DNA from: Megamonas funiformis
GTDB lineage: Bacteria; Bacillota; Negativicutes; Selenomonadales; Selenomonadaceae
Assembly: GCF_010669225.1 (NCBI RefSeq)
Contig: NZ_CP048627.1
Coordinates: 558,001 to 622,000 of the forward strand
Reading direction: 5' to 3'
DNA: 64,000 bases
The notes beneath the pieces are model-generated. The model had not been told where the DNA came from and made no database searches. It saw only the letters and a list, made by a program, of their open reading frames with translations. Below are positions 7,896-17,201 of this stretch, piece after piece (position 1 is the stretch's first letter; every line of letters begins with the position of its first letter). A program made the position numbers and the translations under genes.

Positions 7896-9212
7896 ATGAC
7901 AGAAAGTAGTAAATTAATTCAATATGATGATGGTTATTTGAATAAGACCCCAATATTCCAATTTGTGTTATTATCTTGTTTATTTGCACTTTGGGGTGCG
8001 GCAGCTAGTTTAAATGATATTTTGATTACGCAATTTAAATCAGTTTTTACTTTGAGCGATTTTGCTAGTGCTTTAGTACAAAGTGCTTTTTATGGTGGGT
8101 ATTTCTTAATTTCCATACCAGCATCTGTAGTTATTCGTAAAACTACATATAAATTAGCAATTATGATTGGTTTAATTTTCTATATCGGTGGTTGTAGTTT
8201 ATTTTTCCCAGCTTCTATGATGGCGACTTACACTATGTTTTTAGTAGCTATTTTCTCCATTGCTATTGGTCTTGGTTTCTTGGAAACAGCTTCTAACACT
8301 TATAGTACTATGCTTGGCCCTCGTAAATATGCAACACTTCGCTTAAATATTAGCCAAACATTCCAGCCAATTGGTTCAGCATCTGGTATTTTACTTGGTA
8401 AATATTTAGTTTTCCAAGAAGGTGAAAGTTTAGCAAGTCAGATGGCTCAAATGACTCCAGATCAAATTCATTTATTCAGATTACAGATGTTACAACATAC
8501 TTTAGAGCCTTATAAAATTATGATTTGTATTTTAGTAGCTATTTTTATTCTATTCTTAATCACTAAATATCCAAAATGTAAAGTAAAAGAAGTAGCAAAT
8601 AATCAGAATACGCCAAAAGTAACTTTAGGCGAAACTTTAAAATATCTTTCTGGTAATGGCTTATTTAAAAAAGGTATTGTAGCTCAATTCTTATATGTAG
8701 GTATGCAAGTTGCAGTTTGGTCATTTACTATTCGTTTAGCTTTAGATTTAATGCCTCATATTAATGAACGTATGGCAGCAGATTTCATGGTAATTAGCTT
8801 TGTTTGTTTCTTCGTTGGTAAATTTATTGCCAATTTCTTGATGACTAAGTTCTCTGTAAATAAAGTTTTATTAGCTTATTCTATTATTGGTTGTATTTTA
8901 ATTTTATATGTAGCATTTATTCCAAATTTAACAGCCATCTATGCAGCAGTAGCTATCAGTATTTTACTTGGACCTTGCTGGGCAACTATTTATGCTGAAA
9001 CATTAAAATCTGTAGAGAAAAAATACACAGAAACAGCAGGTGCAATAATTGTAATGTCTATCATCGGTGGTGCTTTTATGCCAGCAGTACAAGGTTTTGT
9101 ATCCGACATGGTAGGTTCTATGCAATTTTCCTTTATTGTTAATTTCTTCTGCTTTGCTTATATAGGTTGGTATTTCTATTACAAAATGAAACTTGAAAAT
9201 AAAGAGGGTTAA
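7896..9212 (+). CDS. MFS sugar permease, FucP-like
   Basis: A 438-residue major facilitator with 12 predicted membrane segments, related to L-fucose:proton symporters (FHS family). Family-like stretches are LLSCLFALWGAAASLNDIL in helix 1, QSAFYGGYFLISIPAS in helix 2, GLGFLETASNTYSTMLGP in helix 4, and GGAFMPAVQGFVSD near helix 11. The sugar may be fucose or another hexose or pentose. It is co-transcribed with the DUF4432 gene 3 bp downstream. Two palindromic operators lie upstream, so sugar-responsive repression is likely. AGGAG fixes the ATG. Confidence 0.82.
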   Translation: MTESSKLIQYDDGYLNKTPIFQFVLLSCLFALWGAAASLNDILITQFKSVFTLSDFASALVQSAFYGGYFLISIPASVVIRKTTYKLAIMIGLIFYIGGCSLFFPASMMATYTMFLVAIFSIAIGLGFLETASNTYSTMLGPRKYATLRLNISQTFQPIGSASGILLGKYLVFQEGESLASQMAQMTPDQIHLFRLQMLQHTLEPYKIMICILVAIFILFLITKYPKCKVKEVANNQNTPKVTLGETLKYLSGNGLFKKGIVAQFLYVGMQVAVWSFTIRLALDLMPHINERMAADFMVISFVCFFVGKFIANFLMTKFSVNKVLLAYSIIGCILILYVAFIPNLTAIYAAVAISILLGPCWATIYAETLKSVEKKYTETAGAIIVMSIIGGAFMPAVQGFVSDMVGSMQFSFIVNFFCFAYIGWYFYYKMKLENKEG

Positions 9213-9215
9213 TTT

Positions 9216-10238
9216 ATGAATACAAAAATATATTTACAGCGTGGTTTCTTTGCTGAAAATGCAAAAACTATCATGGAAAATGATGAATTTAAAGTAAATT
9301 TATTTAAATATAGTTCAGGAGTAGAAGCGATAGAAGTAACAAATTCTCGTGGTAAAATCATTGTTCTTCCTTATATGGGACAGATGATTTGGCGAGTTGA
9401 ATTTGATGGCATTGATTTAACCATGAAGAATATGTTTTCTAGACCAAGAAAAGTGAATAATATGTTAGATACTTATGGTTGTTTTGCTTTTCATTCAGGT
9501 CTTTTAGCTAATGGTTGTCCATCAAGTGAAGATACACATCCAATGCATGGTGAATTTTGTTGCGCTGATTTAGATGCTACATGGATTGAATTTAGTGAAG
9601 ATGAAGTTATTATTGGCGGTGAATATGAATATTGCCAAGGTTTTGGTTTTAAATATTTAGCTAGACCTAGTGTAAGTTTGAAAGCGAATGCTACAAATAT
9701 AAAAATCAGTATGCAAGTAAAAAATCTTACAAGCGTAGAAATGCCACTACAATATATGTGTCATATAAATCACCATTATGTGGATAAAGGTGAATTCAAA
9801 GCTAATATACTAGATGAAGCTTTTAAATTACGTGAAAGTATTCCTAGTCATATAAAACCTACAAAAGAATGGTTTGACTATACTGATGAAATAAAAAAAG
9901 CACAAGTTGAAGGGAAAACTTTGACTAAATTAGAAAATCCTGATTTATATAACACAGAAGTAGTATTTTTAGTTGATAGACTTGATAAATATACAGATGA
10001 AGCTATAGTAGAGATTAATTCTCCAGAAGGTTATGGTTTTAAAACACAATTTTCAACTAAAGATTTTAAATATGGTACACGTTGGATTATGTATACACCA
10101 GAACAGCAAGTATCTTCTTGTATAATTCCAGGAACATGTAGACCAGAAGGATTTTTAGCAGCAAAAAAAGCAGGTAGTCTACTTATGTTACAACCTGATG
10201 AAGAAAAAACATTTAGCGTAATTACTGGTTTAAAATAA
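9216..10238 (+). CDS. DUF4432 aldose-1-epimerase-like protein
   Basis: A 340-residue protein of the DUF4432 group within the galactose mutarotase-like fold. Visible family marks are GKIIVLPYMGQMIWRVEFDG, HSGLLANGCPSSEDTHPMHGE (its histidines are candidate catalytic residues) and MCHINHHYVDKGEF. Members probably interconvert sugar anomers, or isomerise a sugar, next to a dedicated transporter. Here the gene begins 3 bp after the FucP-like permease stop, with the GAGGG site inside that gene's last codons, so translation is likely coupled. No kinase or dehydrogenase follows; the pathway must be completed elsewhere. Confidence 0.75.
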   Translation: MNTKIYLQRGFFAENAKTIMENDEFKVNLFKYSSGVEAIEVTNSRGKIIVLPYMGQMIWRVEFDGIDLTMKNMFSRPRKVNNMLDTYGCFAFHSGLLANGCPSSEDTHPMHGEFCCADLDATWIEFSEDEVIIGGEYEYCQGFGFKYLARPSVSLKANATNIKISMQVKNLTSVEMPLQYMCHINHHYVDKGEFKANILDEAFKLRESIPSHIKPTKEWFDYTDEIKKAQVEGKTLTKLENPDLYNTEVVFLVDRLDKYTDEAIVEINSPEGYGFKTQFSTKDFKYGTRWIMYTPEQQVSSCIIPGTCRPEGFLAAKKAGSLLMLQPDEEKTFSVITGLK

Positions 10239-10275
10239 TAGTTTTTTTAGAGATATAAAAAATAGTTATAAAATA

Positions 10276-10319
10276 AAAACATTCCTTAAATTCATTAAAA
10301 ATTTAAGGAATGTTTTTTT
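10276..10319. terminator. Bidirectional terminator between convergent operons
   Basis: A 16-bp perfect stem (AAAACATTCCTTAAAT with its complement) and a 9-nt loop, with T runs on both strands. It separates the permease operon from the minus-strand aldolase. Confidence 0.88.
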
Positions 10320-10320
10320 A

Positions 10321-11184
10321 TTATTTATATAAATTAGCCTTACCAATTGTATTTAAAACATTTAATTTATGATAAATAACTTTTTTAGCTTCATCAATAC
10401 ATTTAGGAAATAAATCGCAAGGTTCATATTGATTAGGATTTTCATTTAGAAGTTCATGACATTTTTTAAAGAAAACACTTTTTACATCACTGGAAATATT
10501 TACTTTACTAACACCTAAGCTTACAGAAGCAGTAACTTCTTCATCTGGATTGCCAGAACCACCATGTAGTACAAGAGGAATATTAACTTCTTTATTTAAA
10601 ATTTTAAGTAATTCTAAATTAAGTTTAGGTGTAAAATTTTTAGGATATAATCCATGTGCAGTTCCAATAGCAACAGCTAAGCAGTCAATACCAGTGCGTT
10701 TTACAAAATCTTTAGCTTGTTCAGGATCTGTATATAAAACATTATCAACGCCTTCTGTTTCATAATTCATAGCACCTATAGTACCAATTTCAGCTTCTAC
10801 TGATACATTTACTTTATGGGCTAATTCTACAACTTGTTTAGTAAGTGCTACATTTTCTTCATATGGTAAATTAGATGCATCAATCATTACAGATGTATAT
10901 CCATTTTTTATAGAACGCATAACGTCATAAATATTAGAACCATGATCCATATGAATAACAACAGGAACTTTAGATTTATGTGCATATTCTTTTACTGTTA
11001 AAACAAATGGATCAGTTAAATATTCTATTTCTAATGGATGGATTTCTAAGATTACAGGTGAATTAGTTTCTTCAGCTACTTCCATAACAGCACGGAGTAT
11101 TTCTAGACTTCCTATATTAAAAGCTGGAACAGCAAATTTGTTTTCTTTAGCAATAGTTAATAATTCTTTCATGTTATAAAGCAT
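10321..11184 (-). CDS. Class II ketose-bisphosphate (or ketose-1-phosphate) aldolase
   Basis: A 287-residue zinc-dependent class II aldolase, close to the FbaA/GatY/KbaY size class. Zinc and catalytic stretches are VVIHMDHG (about 81-88), VEAEIGTIGA, AIGTAHGLYP and PLVLHGGSGNP. It cleaves a ketose phosphate to dihydroxyacetone phosphate and an aldehyde. It is the last gene of a minus-strand operon behind a PRD regulator, EIIA and EIIBC of the fructose PTS type. The absence of a 1-phosphofructokinase suggests it may act directly on a ketose-1-phosphate delivered by the PTS. The true substrate (fructose-1,6-bisphosphate, tagatose or a rarer ketose) cannot be told from the sequence. The AAAGGAG site precedes the ATG. 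Confidence 0.82.
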   Translation of the reverse strand: MLYNMKELLTIAKENKFAVPAFNIGSLEILRAVMEVAEETNSPVILEIHPLEIEYLTDPFVLTVKEYAHKSKVPVVIHMDHGSNIYDVMRSIKNGYTSVMIDASNLPYEENVALTKQVVELAHKVNVSVEAEIGTIGAMNYETEGVDNVLYTDPEQAKDFVKRTGIDCLAVAIGTAHGLYPKNFTPKLNLELLKILNKEVNIPLVLHGGSGNPDEEVTASVSLGVSKVNISSDVKSVFFKKCHELLNENPNQYEPCDLFPKCIDEAKKVIYHKLNVLNTIGKANLYK

Positions 11185-11215
11185 AATATAATCTCCTTTT
11201 ATTTATTGAATAATT

Positions 11216-12592
11216 TTAATCTTCGTAATTATTTTTACGTTTTAATAAGGCTACAGATAAACATGTAACAATAGAACCAGCAACAAGTGCTAATACATAC
11301 ATAGGTAAATTAGTTATAACATTAGGTATTGGTAAAATCCAAATTCCACCATGAGGGGCAAGTGATGCGCAACCAGCTCCTAAAGATATTGCGCCAGCAA
11401 CAGCAGAACCTAACATTAAGGCTGGTATTACACGAATTGGGTCAGCTACAGCAAAAGGAATTGCTCCTTCTGTAATATAAGATAATCCTAAAACCCAACA
11501 AGATTTTCCAGCTTCACGTTCTTCTTTAGTGAATCTTTTCTTAAATAATACAGTAGCTAATGCTAATCCAAGAGGAGGTGTCATACCAGCAACCATACAA
11601 GCAGCGATAGGTGCATAAACTCCAGTGGACATAAGAGCAATAGAGAACGTGGAGATTGCTTTATTAATAGGACCACCCATATCAGAAGCCATCATAGCAC
11701 CAATAATTAAACCAAAAATAACGCCATTAGAAGAATCCATAGAATTTAAATAATTAGTTAATCCATCTAATAAAAATTTAACTGGTTCTCCTACGATGAA
11801 AATCATAAACATACCAGTGATGAATACAGAAATAAGAGGAACTAAAATAAGACCTTTTAAGGTTTGAATTGCTTTTGGTAAGTGAATTTTTTCCATAAGA
11901 GTTTTAGTCAAATAGCCTGCAAAAATAGCACCAATAAGACCACCTAAAAAGCCAGCTCCAATACTTTTGGCAATTACACCAGCAACCATACCAGAGCACA
12001 TACCCTGTTTTCCTGCAATAGAATATGCAATCCCAGCAGCTAACATAGGAACCATCATTCCAAAAGCGGCACCACCACCAATATCACTTAAAGCTTTTGC
12101 AATTACATTGAAACTAGGATCATTAGGATCACTAGCCTTAATACCAAACATAAAACTAAAGGCTATTAAAATACCACCAGAAATAACAAATGGTAACATA
12201 AAATTTACACCGGACATTAAATGTTTATAAATTCCAGTTTGTTGAGCTTTTTTCTTAGCTTTATCTTCTTTAGCTAATTCAAATATACTAATATTTTTAC
12301 CATCAATAGCATCTTGAATTACTTTTTGCGGATTTTTTACAGCTCTTTCAATAGGAATTTCGGTAACACGTTTACCTTCAAATCTACTTAAATCTACAGT
12401 TTTTTGACAAGCAATAATAACAATATCAGCTGATTGTATGTCATTATCAGATAGAATATTTTCTACTTCAACACCTTGCGTTTCAATTTTAATTTCATGA
12501 CCCATTTCTTGAGCGGCTTTTGTTAAAGCTTCGGCAGCCATATAAGTATGGGCTATACCAGTAGGACAAGCGGTAATACCAACTATTTTCAT
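11216..12592 (-). CDS. PTS fructose-type transporter, EIIBC
   Basis: About 458 residues. The N-terminal EIIB domain (1-100) carries the phospho-cysteine in GITACPTGIAHTYMAAEAL. It is followed by a linker and an EIIC membrane domain with GGILIAFSFMFG, GFLGGLIGAI and MASDMGGPINKA, a set typical of the fructose/mannitol family. I start it at the ATG at 12592 because AAAGGAG lies at a normal distance. The in-frame GTG at 12601 touches that site. EIIA is a separate gene 18 bp upstream. The sugar enters phosphorylated, probably at C1, and passes to the aldolase encoded next. Confidence 0.88.
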   Translation of the reverse strand: MKIVGITACPTGIAHTYMAAEALTKAAQEMGHEIKIETQGVEVENILSDNDIQSADIVIIACQKTVDLSRFEGKRVTEIPIERAVKNPQKVIQDAIDGKNISIFELAKEDKAKKKAQQTGIYKHLMSGVNFMLPFVISGGILIAFSFMFGIKASDPNDPSFNVIAKALSDIGGGAAFGMMVPMLAAGIAYSIAGKQGMCSGMVAGVIAKSIGAGFLGGLIGAIFAGYLTKTLMEKIHLPKAIQTLKGLILVPLISVFITGMFMIFIVGEPVKFLLDGLTNYLNSMDSSNGVIFGLIIGAMMASDMGGPINKAISTFSIALMSTGVYAPIAACMVAGMTPPLGLALATVLFKKRFTKEEREAGKSCWVLGLSYITEGAIPFAVADPIRVIPALMLGSAVAGAISLGAGCASLAPHGGIWILPIPNVITNLPMYVLALVAGSIVTCLSVALLKRKNNYED

Positions 12593-12609
12593 AAAAAACA
12601 CTCCTTTTA

Positions 12610-13056
12610 TTAAATTGTTTCCATTATTTTAAAAATGTCATTTACAGTTTTAGCAGATAAGAGATTTTCTCTGAATTTGGTATCAATAATTTTTCTAGAT
12701 AATCTTTTTAAAATTTCTAAATGAAGATTATCGCTTTCTGTAGGAACTGCTAATAAAAACATAAGTTTTACAGGAGCTTCGCCATCTTCATAATTAAGAC
12801 CAGGAGAAAAAGTACCAATAGCTATTGAGGCTTTATTCACAGATTTATCTTTAGCATGTGGAATAGCAATTCCAAAACCAATATTTGTACTAAATTCTTG
12901 TTCACGTTTAATGAGAGCATTAATATATTCTTTTTGATCATTTATACAGTTATTTATTAGTAATTTACTAGATAATTCTTTGAAAGCGTCTAATTTACTA
13001 GAAACTGAAAGATTCAAAAGTATGTTGTCTTTAATTAATAAATCGGAAATGTTCAT
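12610..13056 (-). CDS. PTS fructose-type EIIA component
   Basis: A 148-residue EIIA of the fructose/mannitol superfamily. The phospho-histidine lies in GFGIAIPHAKDKSV (about residue 78). It receives phosphate from HPr and passes it to the EIIB cysteine of the next gene. It lies between the regulator (15 bp gap) and EIIBC, so it is clearly in the operon. The ribosome binding site is GAGGTC. Confidence 0.88.
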   Translation of the reverse strand: MNISDLLIKDNILLNLSVSSKLDAFKELSSKLLINNCINDQKEYINALIKREQEFSTNIGFGIAIPHAKDKSVNKASIAIGTFSPGLNYEDGEAPVKLMFLLAVPTESDNLHLEILKRLSRKIIDTKFRENLLSAKTVNDIFKIMETI

Positions 13057-13071
13057 TTTTATGACCTCTTT

Positions 13072-15021
13072 CTATAAAAATAATTGTTCTATTTCACTTA
13101 TATCATCTGATTTTTTTATAGCAGATATAAGTTCTTCATTTTTTATAATTTCATATAATTTTGAGAAAAAATATTTATTAATTTGTACTTTATTAAAGTT
13201 TACAGCTAAAATAAAAATTAAATCTACACGAAATTCATCATCCCATAAAATAGGTGTTTTTAGATTTACTATGACTAAACTTGGTTTTAAAACTAAATCT
13301 TTAGAACCATGAGGAACAGCTACATATCGTCCCATAGCAGTGGATACTCTTTCTTCACGTGCTATAAGACTTTTATCATATCCTTTCATAACATAGCCAT
13401 TTCCAAATAAATATTTTCCATATTTATTTAAAACACTATCTCTGTCAGGAAGATCATCATGAAAATAAAAGATTTTTCCTTGAATAGAAGGTGCATCTTC
13501 ATTAAAATCTAATAAATGTTTACTTAATATCCAATTTTGGATATAATGAATTTCTTCTTTTTGTAAAAATTCATTTATTTTTAAAATTTTACTATCATTA
13601 TTTTTTATTAAATTAGTAGAGTCTAAAATTAGATCAAAATTTGCTAATTTTAAGTTTGAGAATTCACTACTAGTACATTTTTCTATGATTTTTATTTCAG
13701 GTAAATATCTAGTAATAGTACTTTCTAAATAATTTGTAATAGTGATACCATTATCACAAACTAAACAAACTTTTATATATCCGCCTTTTTGACAGCGATT
13801 AATTGCTGCGACAACATGTAAGCAAATGTAACCAATTTCATTAGCATCAAGAAAAATTTTCTCAGATACTTCTAATTCTTCAATAGATGTTAAGACAGCT
13901 AAATAAATATCAGTATATTCATATCTTATTTTATTTAATAAAGGATTTTCAGCAGTTGTACCATATTTACTACGTCTAACAGCTGGAACAAGGTGAAGTA
14001 TTAAATTATTTATAAAGGTTTTATCTTGTAATAAATTAATTTTTAAACAGTCAGATATACGTTTTACAAATCTATTTATTGTTAGTTCTGTTATGAATTC
14101 ATCCTTAGATGAGTTTATAGTATCTTCTTTTTGTTTTCTTGCAGATAGTATATTTTGTGTTAAAGCTAATAACTCATCATTAGGAATTTTAAATTTTATA
14201 ATATCTTCAATATGGTTTTTTATAATTTGAGCTGCTAAAAACTCTGGAATATTTTCGATATTATTTAATTTATAAGAAATAAACTTACCTAGACGTACAC
14301 GTTTTATCAATATTAGTATTTGTACAGTTAATTTATAGAAATCATTATCTGTGAATTTATTATTTAATACTATTTCAGCTAACGAAATAATTTGAATAAC
14401 TTTATCTGTTTCTTGTTTATCAAAAATAAGAATTAATTTACGATAATGTTCATCAGATAAACGATCAATAGTATTAATTTTTAAAGTTTTAATAGGATAA
14501 TTGCTTTTTATAATGAAATCTTTGTAGGCAAGACGAATATTTTTTTCTTCACCTAAGATTTGGCAACCCCAGTTACTTTTTTTTGATAATTGCAAATCAT
14601 AATTTTTTAACCATAAATTGATTTTGTTTAATATAGATGAAATAGCAACAGAATTACTATATAGTTTTTCTGCTAAACTTTGTATAGTTATACTAGAAGA
14701 GGTACTGAATAAAGAATGTAATATAAAAGTAGTTGAATCAAGATTTAAAATAGGTGTATATAAATTTTTTTCTTGTTCATAAATAGATAATTTCTGTTTT
14801 AATTTATTTAATGCTTGTTCATTTCCTAATATGCGAACACCTTGTTTTTGTCTTTTTTCTAAAGTGCAAGGATATATATATTCTAAAAAACTATGTTTTT
14901 CTAAATAATTATAAATAGTTTTTGTAGAAACATTAGTTTTATCAGCAATATTTGATACAGAAATATAAGTTTTATTAGATAATAATATTTTGATTATTTG
15001 AATAATCAAATCGTAAGTCAT
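13072..15021 (-). CDS. PRD-containing PTS-dependent transcription activator (BglG/MtlR type)
   Basis: A 649-residue regulator. Order of parts: an N-terminal HTH (KTNVSTKTIYNYLEKH, about 27-42), a second Mga-like HTH region near 110-150, two PRD domains (about 180-390) with conserved histidines such as EIGYICLHVVAA, an EIIB-like segment (about 400-490) with VCLVCDNGIT, and a C-terminal EIIA-like domain with the histidine of VAVPHGSKD. This is the MtlR/ManR architecture, in which PTS phosphorylation of PRD and EII-like domains sets activity. It is the first gene of its own operon and most likely activates it. An AAGGAGGTGAT site precedes the ATG. Confidence 0.85.
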   Translation of the reverse strand: MTYDLIIQIIKILLSNKTYISVSNIADKTNVSTKTIYNYLEKHSFLEYIYPCTLEKRQKQGVRILGNEQALNKLKQKLSIYEQEKNLYTPILNLDSTTFILHSLFSTSSSITIQSLAEKLYSNSVAISSILNKINLWLKNYDLQLSKKSNWGCQILGEEKNIRLAYKDFIIKSNYPIKTLKINTIDRLSDEHYRKLILIFDKQETDKVIQIISLAEIVLNNKFTDNDFYKLTVQILILIKRVRLGKFISYKLNNIENIPEFLAAQIIKNHIEDIIKFKIPNDELLALTQNILSARKQKEDTINSSKDEFITELTINRFVKRISDCLKINLLQDKTFINNLILHLVPAVRRSKYGTTAENPLLNKIRYEYTDIYLAVLTSIEELEVSEKIFLDANEIGYICLHVVAAINRCQKGGYIKVCLVCDNGITITNYLESTITRYLPEIKIIEKCTSSEFSNLKLANFDLILDSTNLIKNNDSKILKINEFLQKEEIHYIQNWILSKHLLDFNEDAPSIQGKIFYFHDDLPDRDSVLNKYGKYLFGNGYVMKGYDKSLIAREERVSTAMGRYVAVPHGSKDLVLKPSLVIVNLKTPILWDDEFRVDLIFILAVNFNKVQINKYFFSKLYEIIKNEELISAIKKSDDISEIEQLFL

Positions 15022-15047
15022 ATAATCACCTCCTTAGTATTTTGTAT

Positions 15048-15092
15048 GTGTATATTATAATAATTTATTAATTATATATACAATAAGATAAA
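15048..15092. promoter_or_regulatory. Imperfect inverted repeat upstream of the PRD regulator
   Basis: TTGTATGTGTA and TATATATACAA face each other across about 24 bp of A/T, with two mismatches. They lie about 30 bp before the regulator start, where an activator or RNA polymerase would bind. Low complexity makes this a weak call. Confidence 0.25.
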
Positions 15093-15147
15093 GATAAAAT
15101 AATATTCTATATATTTGATAAATACAGAACAATTTTTTAGAAATATA

Positions 15148-15219
15148 GATAATGATAATTATTATTGACTAATGGGAAATAAAATGATATTATATTAATA
15201 TAAAATAATAATTATTATC
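15148..15219 (+). promoter_or_regulatory. ahpC promoter flanked by two Fur-like boxes
   Basis: The promoter is TTGACT (15165-15170), a 17-bp spacer and TATTAT (15188-15193). A 19-mer at 15148-15166 matches the classical Fur consensus GATAATGATAATCATTATC at 17 of 19 positions and overlaps the -35 box. A second, inverted box at 15201-15219 lies over the expected transcription start. A Fur-family metal or peroxide sensor (Fur or PerR) therefore probably represses this gene. Confidence 0.75.
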
Positions 15220-15254
15220 AATTAGAAAATGTTATTTAAATGGAGGATAGTTAG

Positions 15255-15818
15255 ATGTCATTAATTAATAAAGAAATCGTTGATTTTAAGGTTCAGGCTT
15301 TTGTTGATGGTGAGTTTCGTGAAATAACAAAGGCTGATGTTTTAGGAAAATGGTCAGTATTTTTCTTTTATCCTGCTGATTTTACTTTTGTTTGTCCGAC
15401 TGAACTTGAAGATTTAGCTGATAAATATGCTGATTTTAAAAATATAGATTGTGAAATTTACAGTGTATCTTGCGACACTCATTTTGTGCATAAAGCATGG
15501 CATGATGCATCTGATACTATCAAAAAAATTAAATATCCAATGCTTGCTGACCCAACAGGATTATTAGCACGAGCTTTTGATGTGATGATTGAAGATGATG
15601 GTATTGCAGAAAGAGGTAGTTTTATCGTAAATCCAGAAGGTAAAATTGTAGCTTATGAAGTAATCATGGGAAGTGTTGGCAGAAACGCTGATGAATTGCT
15701 TCGCCGTGTAGAAGCTGCTCAATTCGTAGCTAAACATGGTGGCGAAGTTTGTCCTGCAAGATGGAAACCAGGTGCTAAAACATTAAAACCTAGTATTGAA
15801 TTAGTTGGAAATATTTAA
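15255..15818 (+). CDS. ahpC: Peroxiredoxin AhpC
   Basis: A 187-residue typical 2-Cys peroxiredoxin. The peroxidatic cysteine is in DFTFVCPTELEDLA (about residue 47) and the resolving cysteine in GEVCPARWKPG (about 167). It reduces hydrogen peroxide and organic peroxides with electrons from AhpF or a thioredoxin reductase-like partner. No ahpF follows, so the reductase is elsewhere. It is monocistronic, with a strong promoter overlapped by Fur-like boxes and a terminator directly behind. Confidence 0.95.
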   Translation: MSLINKEIVDFKVQAFVDGEFREITKADVLGKWSVFFFYPADFTFVCPTELEDLADKYADFKNIDCEIYSVSCDTHFVHKAWHDASDTIKKIKYPMLADPTGLLARAFDVMIEDDGIAERGSFIVNPEGKIVAYEVIMGSVGRNADELLRRVEAAQFVAKHGGEVCPARWKPGAKTLKPSIELVGNI

Positions 15819-15820
15819 TA

Positions 15821-15866
15821 AAAAAGACTGCTATTGGGATATATGCCCATAGCAGTCTTTTTTTAG
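15821..15866. terminator. Bidirectional terminator between ahpC and pdp
   Basis: AAAAAGACTGCTAT pairs with ATAGCAGTCTTTTT, with a GGG/CCC inner pair set. T runs are present on both strands. Confidence 0.9.
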
Positions 15867-15873
15867 GGGTTAT

Positions 15874-17175
15874 TTATTCAGTGATAACTGTATGAATTAA
15901 TGTTGGAGTTGTAGCAGTATCTGCGATAAAGATATTGTCGTATAATTTTTGTTTTACGTCTTCAACATTTTCACGATTGCTGTAGATAGTGAGAATAGAT
16001 TCGCCTTCTTCTACTTTATCGCCAACTTTTTTATGAAGTACAAGACCAACTGCTAAATCGATTACATCTTCTTTTGTAGCACGTCCTGCACCTAAAATCA
16101 TGGAAGCAACACCGATTTCATCAGCTACCATTCTGGAAATATAGCCAGATTGTTTTGCTGGTAATTCAATTTTATATTTTGCCTGTGGTAATTTTGTTAA
16201 ATCATCAACGATAGAAGCATCTCCACCTTGGTTTGCTAAGAATTCTTTGAATTTAGCTAAAGCTTTTCCACTGTGAATTGCATCTAAAAGCATTTCTTTT
16301 GCTTCTTCGCTAGTTTTTGCTTTACCTGCAAGGATTACCATTTGGCTACCTAAAGTTAAAACAAGTTCAGTTAAATCTTTTGGACCTTTGCCTTGAAGTG
16401 TTTCGATAGCTTCTTTTACTTCTAAAGCATTACCAATAGCAAAGCCTAAAGGCTGAGACATGTCAGAGATGATAGCGATTGTTTTTCTGCCTACATGATT
16501 ACCGATGCGTACCATAGCGTGAGCGAGTTTTTCTGCATCTTCTTGAGTTTTCATGAAAGCGCCATCGCCAGTTTTTACGTCTAAAACGATTGCGTCAGCA
16601 CCAGCTGCGATTTTTTTACTCATGATAGAGCTTGCGATAAGAGGAATAGAATTTACTGTACCAGTTACATCGCGGAGTGCATATAATTTTTTATCTGCTG
16701 GAGTTAAGTTACCGCTTTGTCCAATAACTGCAACTTTATCTCTATTTACTAAATCAATGAATTGTTCACGAGTGAGTTCTACATGGAAGCCTGCGATAGA
16801 TTCTAATTTATCGATTGTACCACCAGTATGACCTAATCCACGTCCGGACATTTTAGCTACAGGAACACCAAGGGAAGCAACAAGTGGAGCTAATACGAGT
16901 GTAGTAGTATCACCTACACCACCAGTGGAATGTTTGTCTACTTTTACTCCATCAATAGCAGAAAGGTCGATAGTATCTCCAGATTCTACCATTGCACGAG
17001 TTAAATCAGCGCGTTCACGGTCATTCATATCTTGGAAATAAATAGCCATAGCTAAAGCACTTGCTTGATAATCAGGAATTTCACCTTTTGTATATCCTTC
17101 AATGAAGAAATTAATTTCAGCAGTTGTTAATTCTTGTCCATCACGTTTTTTTTCAATAATATCTACCATACGCAT
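15874..17175 (-). CDS. pdp: Pyrimidine-nucleoside phosphorylase
   Basis: A 433-residue phosphorylase that splits thymidine, deoxyuridine or uridine to the base and (deoxy)ribose-1-phosphate. It shows [17 protein letters not shown] at the start, [15 protein letters not shown] (phosphate binding) and [19 protein letters not shown], followed by a C-terminal PYNP domain. Length and start match Bacillus-type Pdp. It is the last gene of the operon cdd-deoC-nupC-deoB-pdp; its product is passed to DeoB and then DeoC. Confidence 0.95.
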   Translation of the reverse strand: MRMVDIIEKKRDGQELTTAEINFFIEGYTKGEIPDYQASALAMAIYFQDMNDRERADLTRAMVESGDTIDLSAIDGVKVDKHSTGGVGDTTTLVLAPLVASLGVPVAKMSGRGLGHTGGTIDKLESIAGFHVELTREQFIDLVNRDKVAVIGQSGNLTPADKKLYALRDVTGTVNSIPLIASSIMSKKIAAGADAIVLDVKTGDGAFMKTQEDAEKLAHAMVRIGNHVGRKTIAIISDMSQPLGFAIGNALEVKEAIETLQGKGPKDLTELVLTLGSQMVILAGKAKTSEEAKEMLLDAIHSGKALAKFKEFLANQGGDASIVDDLTKLPQAKYKIELPAKQSGYISRMVADEIGVASMILGAGRATKEDVIDLAVGLVLHKKVGDKVEEGESILTIYSNRENVEDVKQKLYDNIFIADTATTPTLIHTVITE

Positions 17176-17201
17176 AAATAAGCACCGTTCCTTTTCTCAA
17201 A

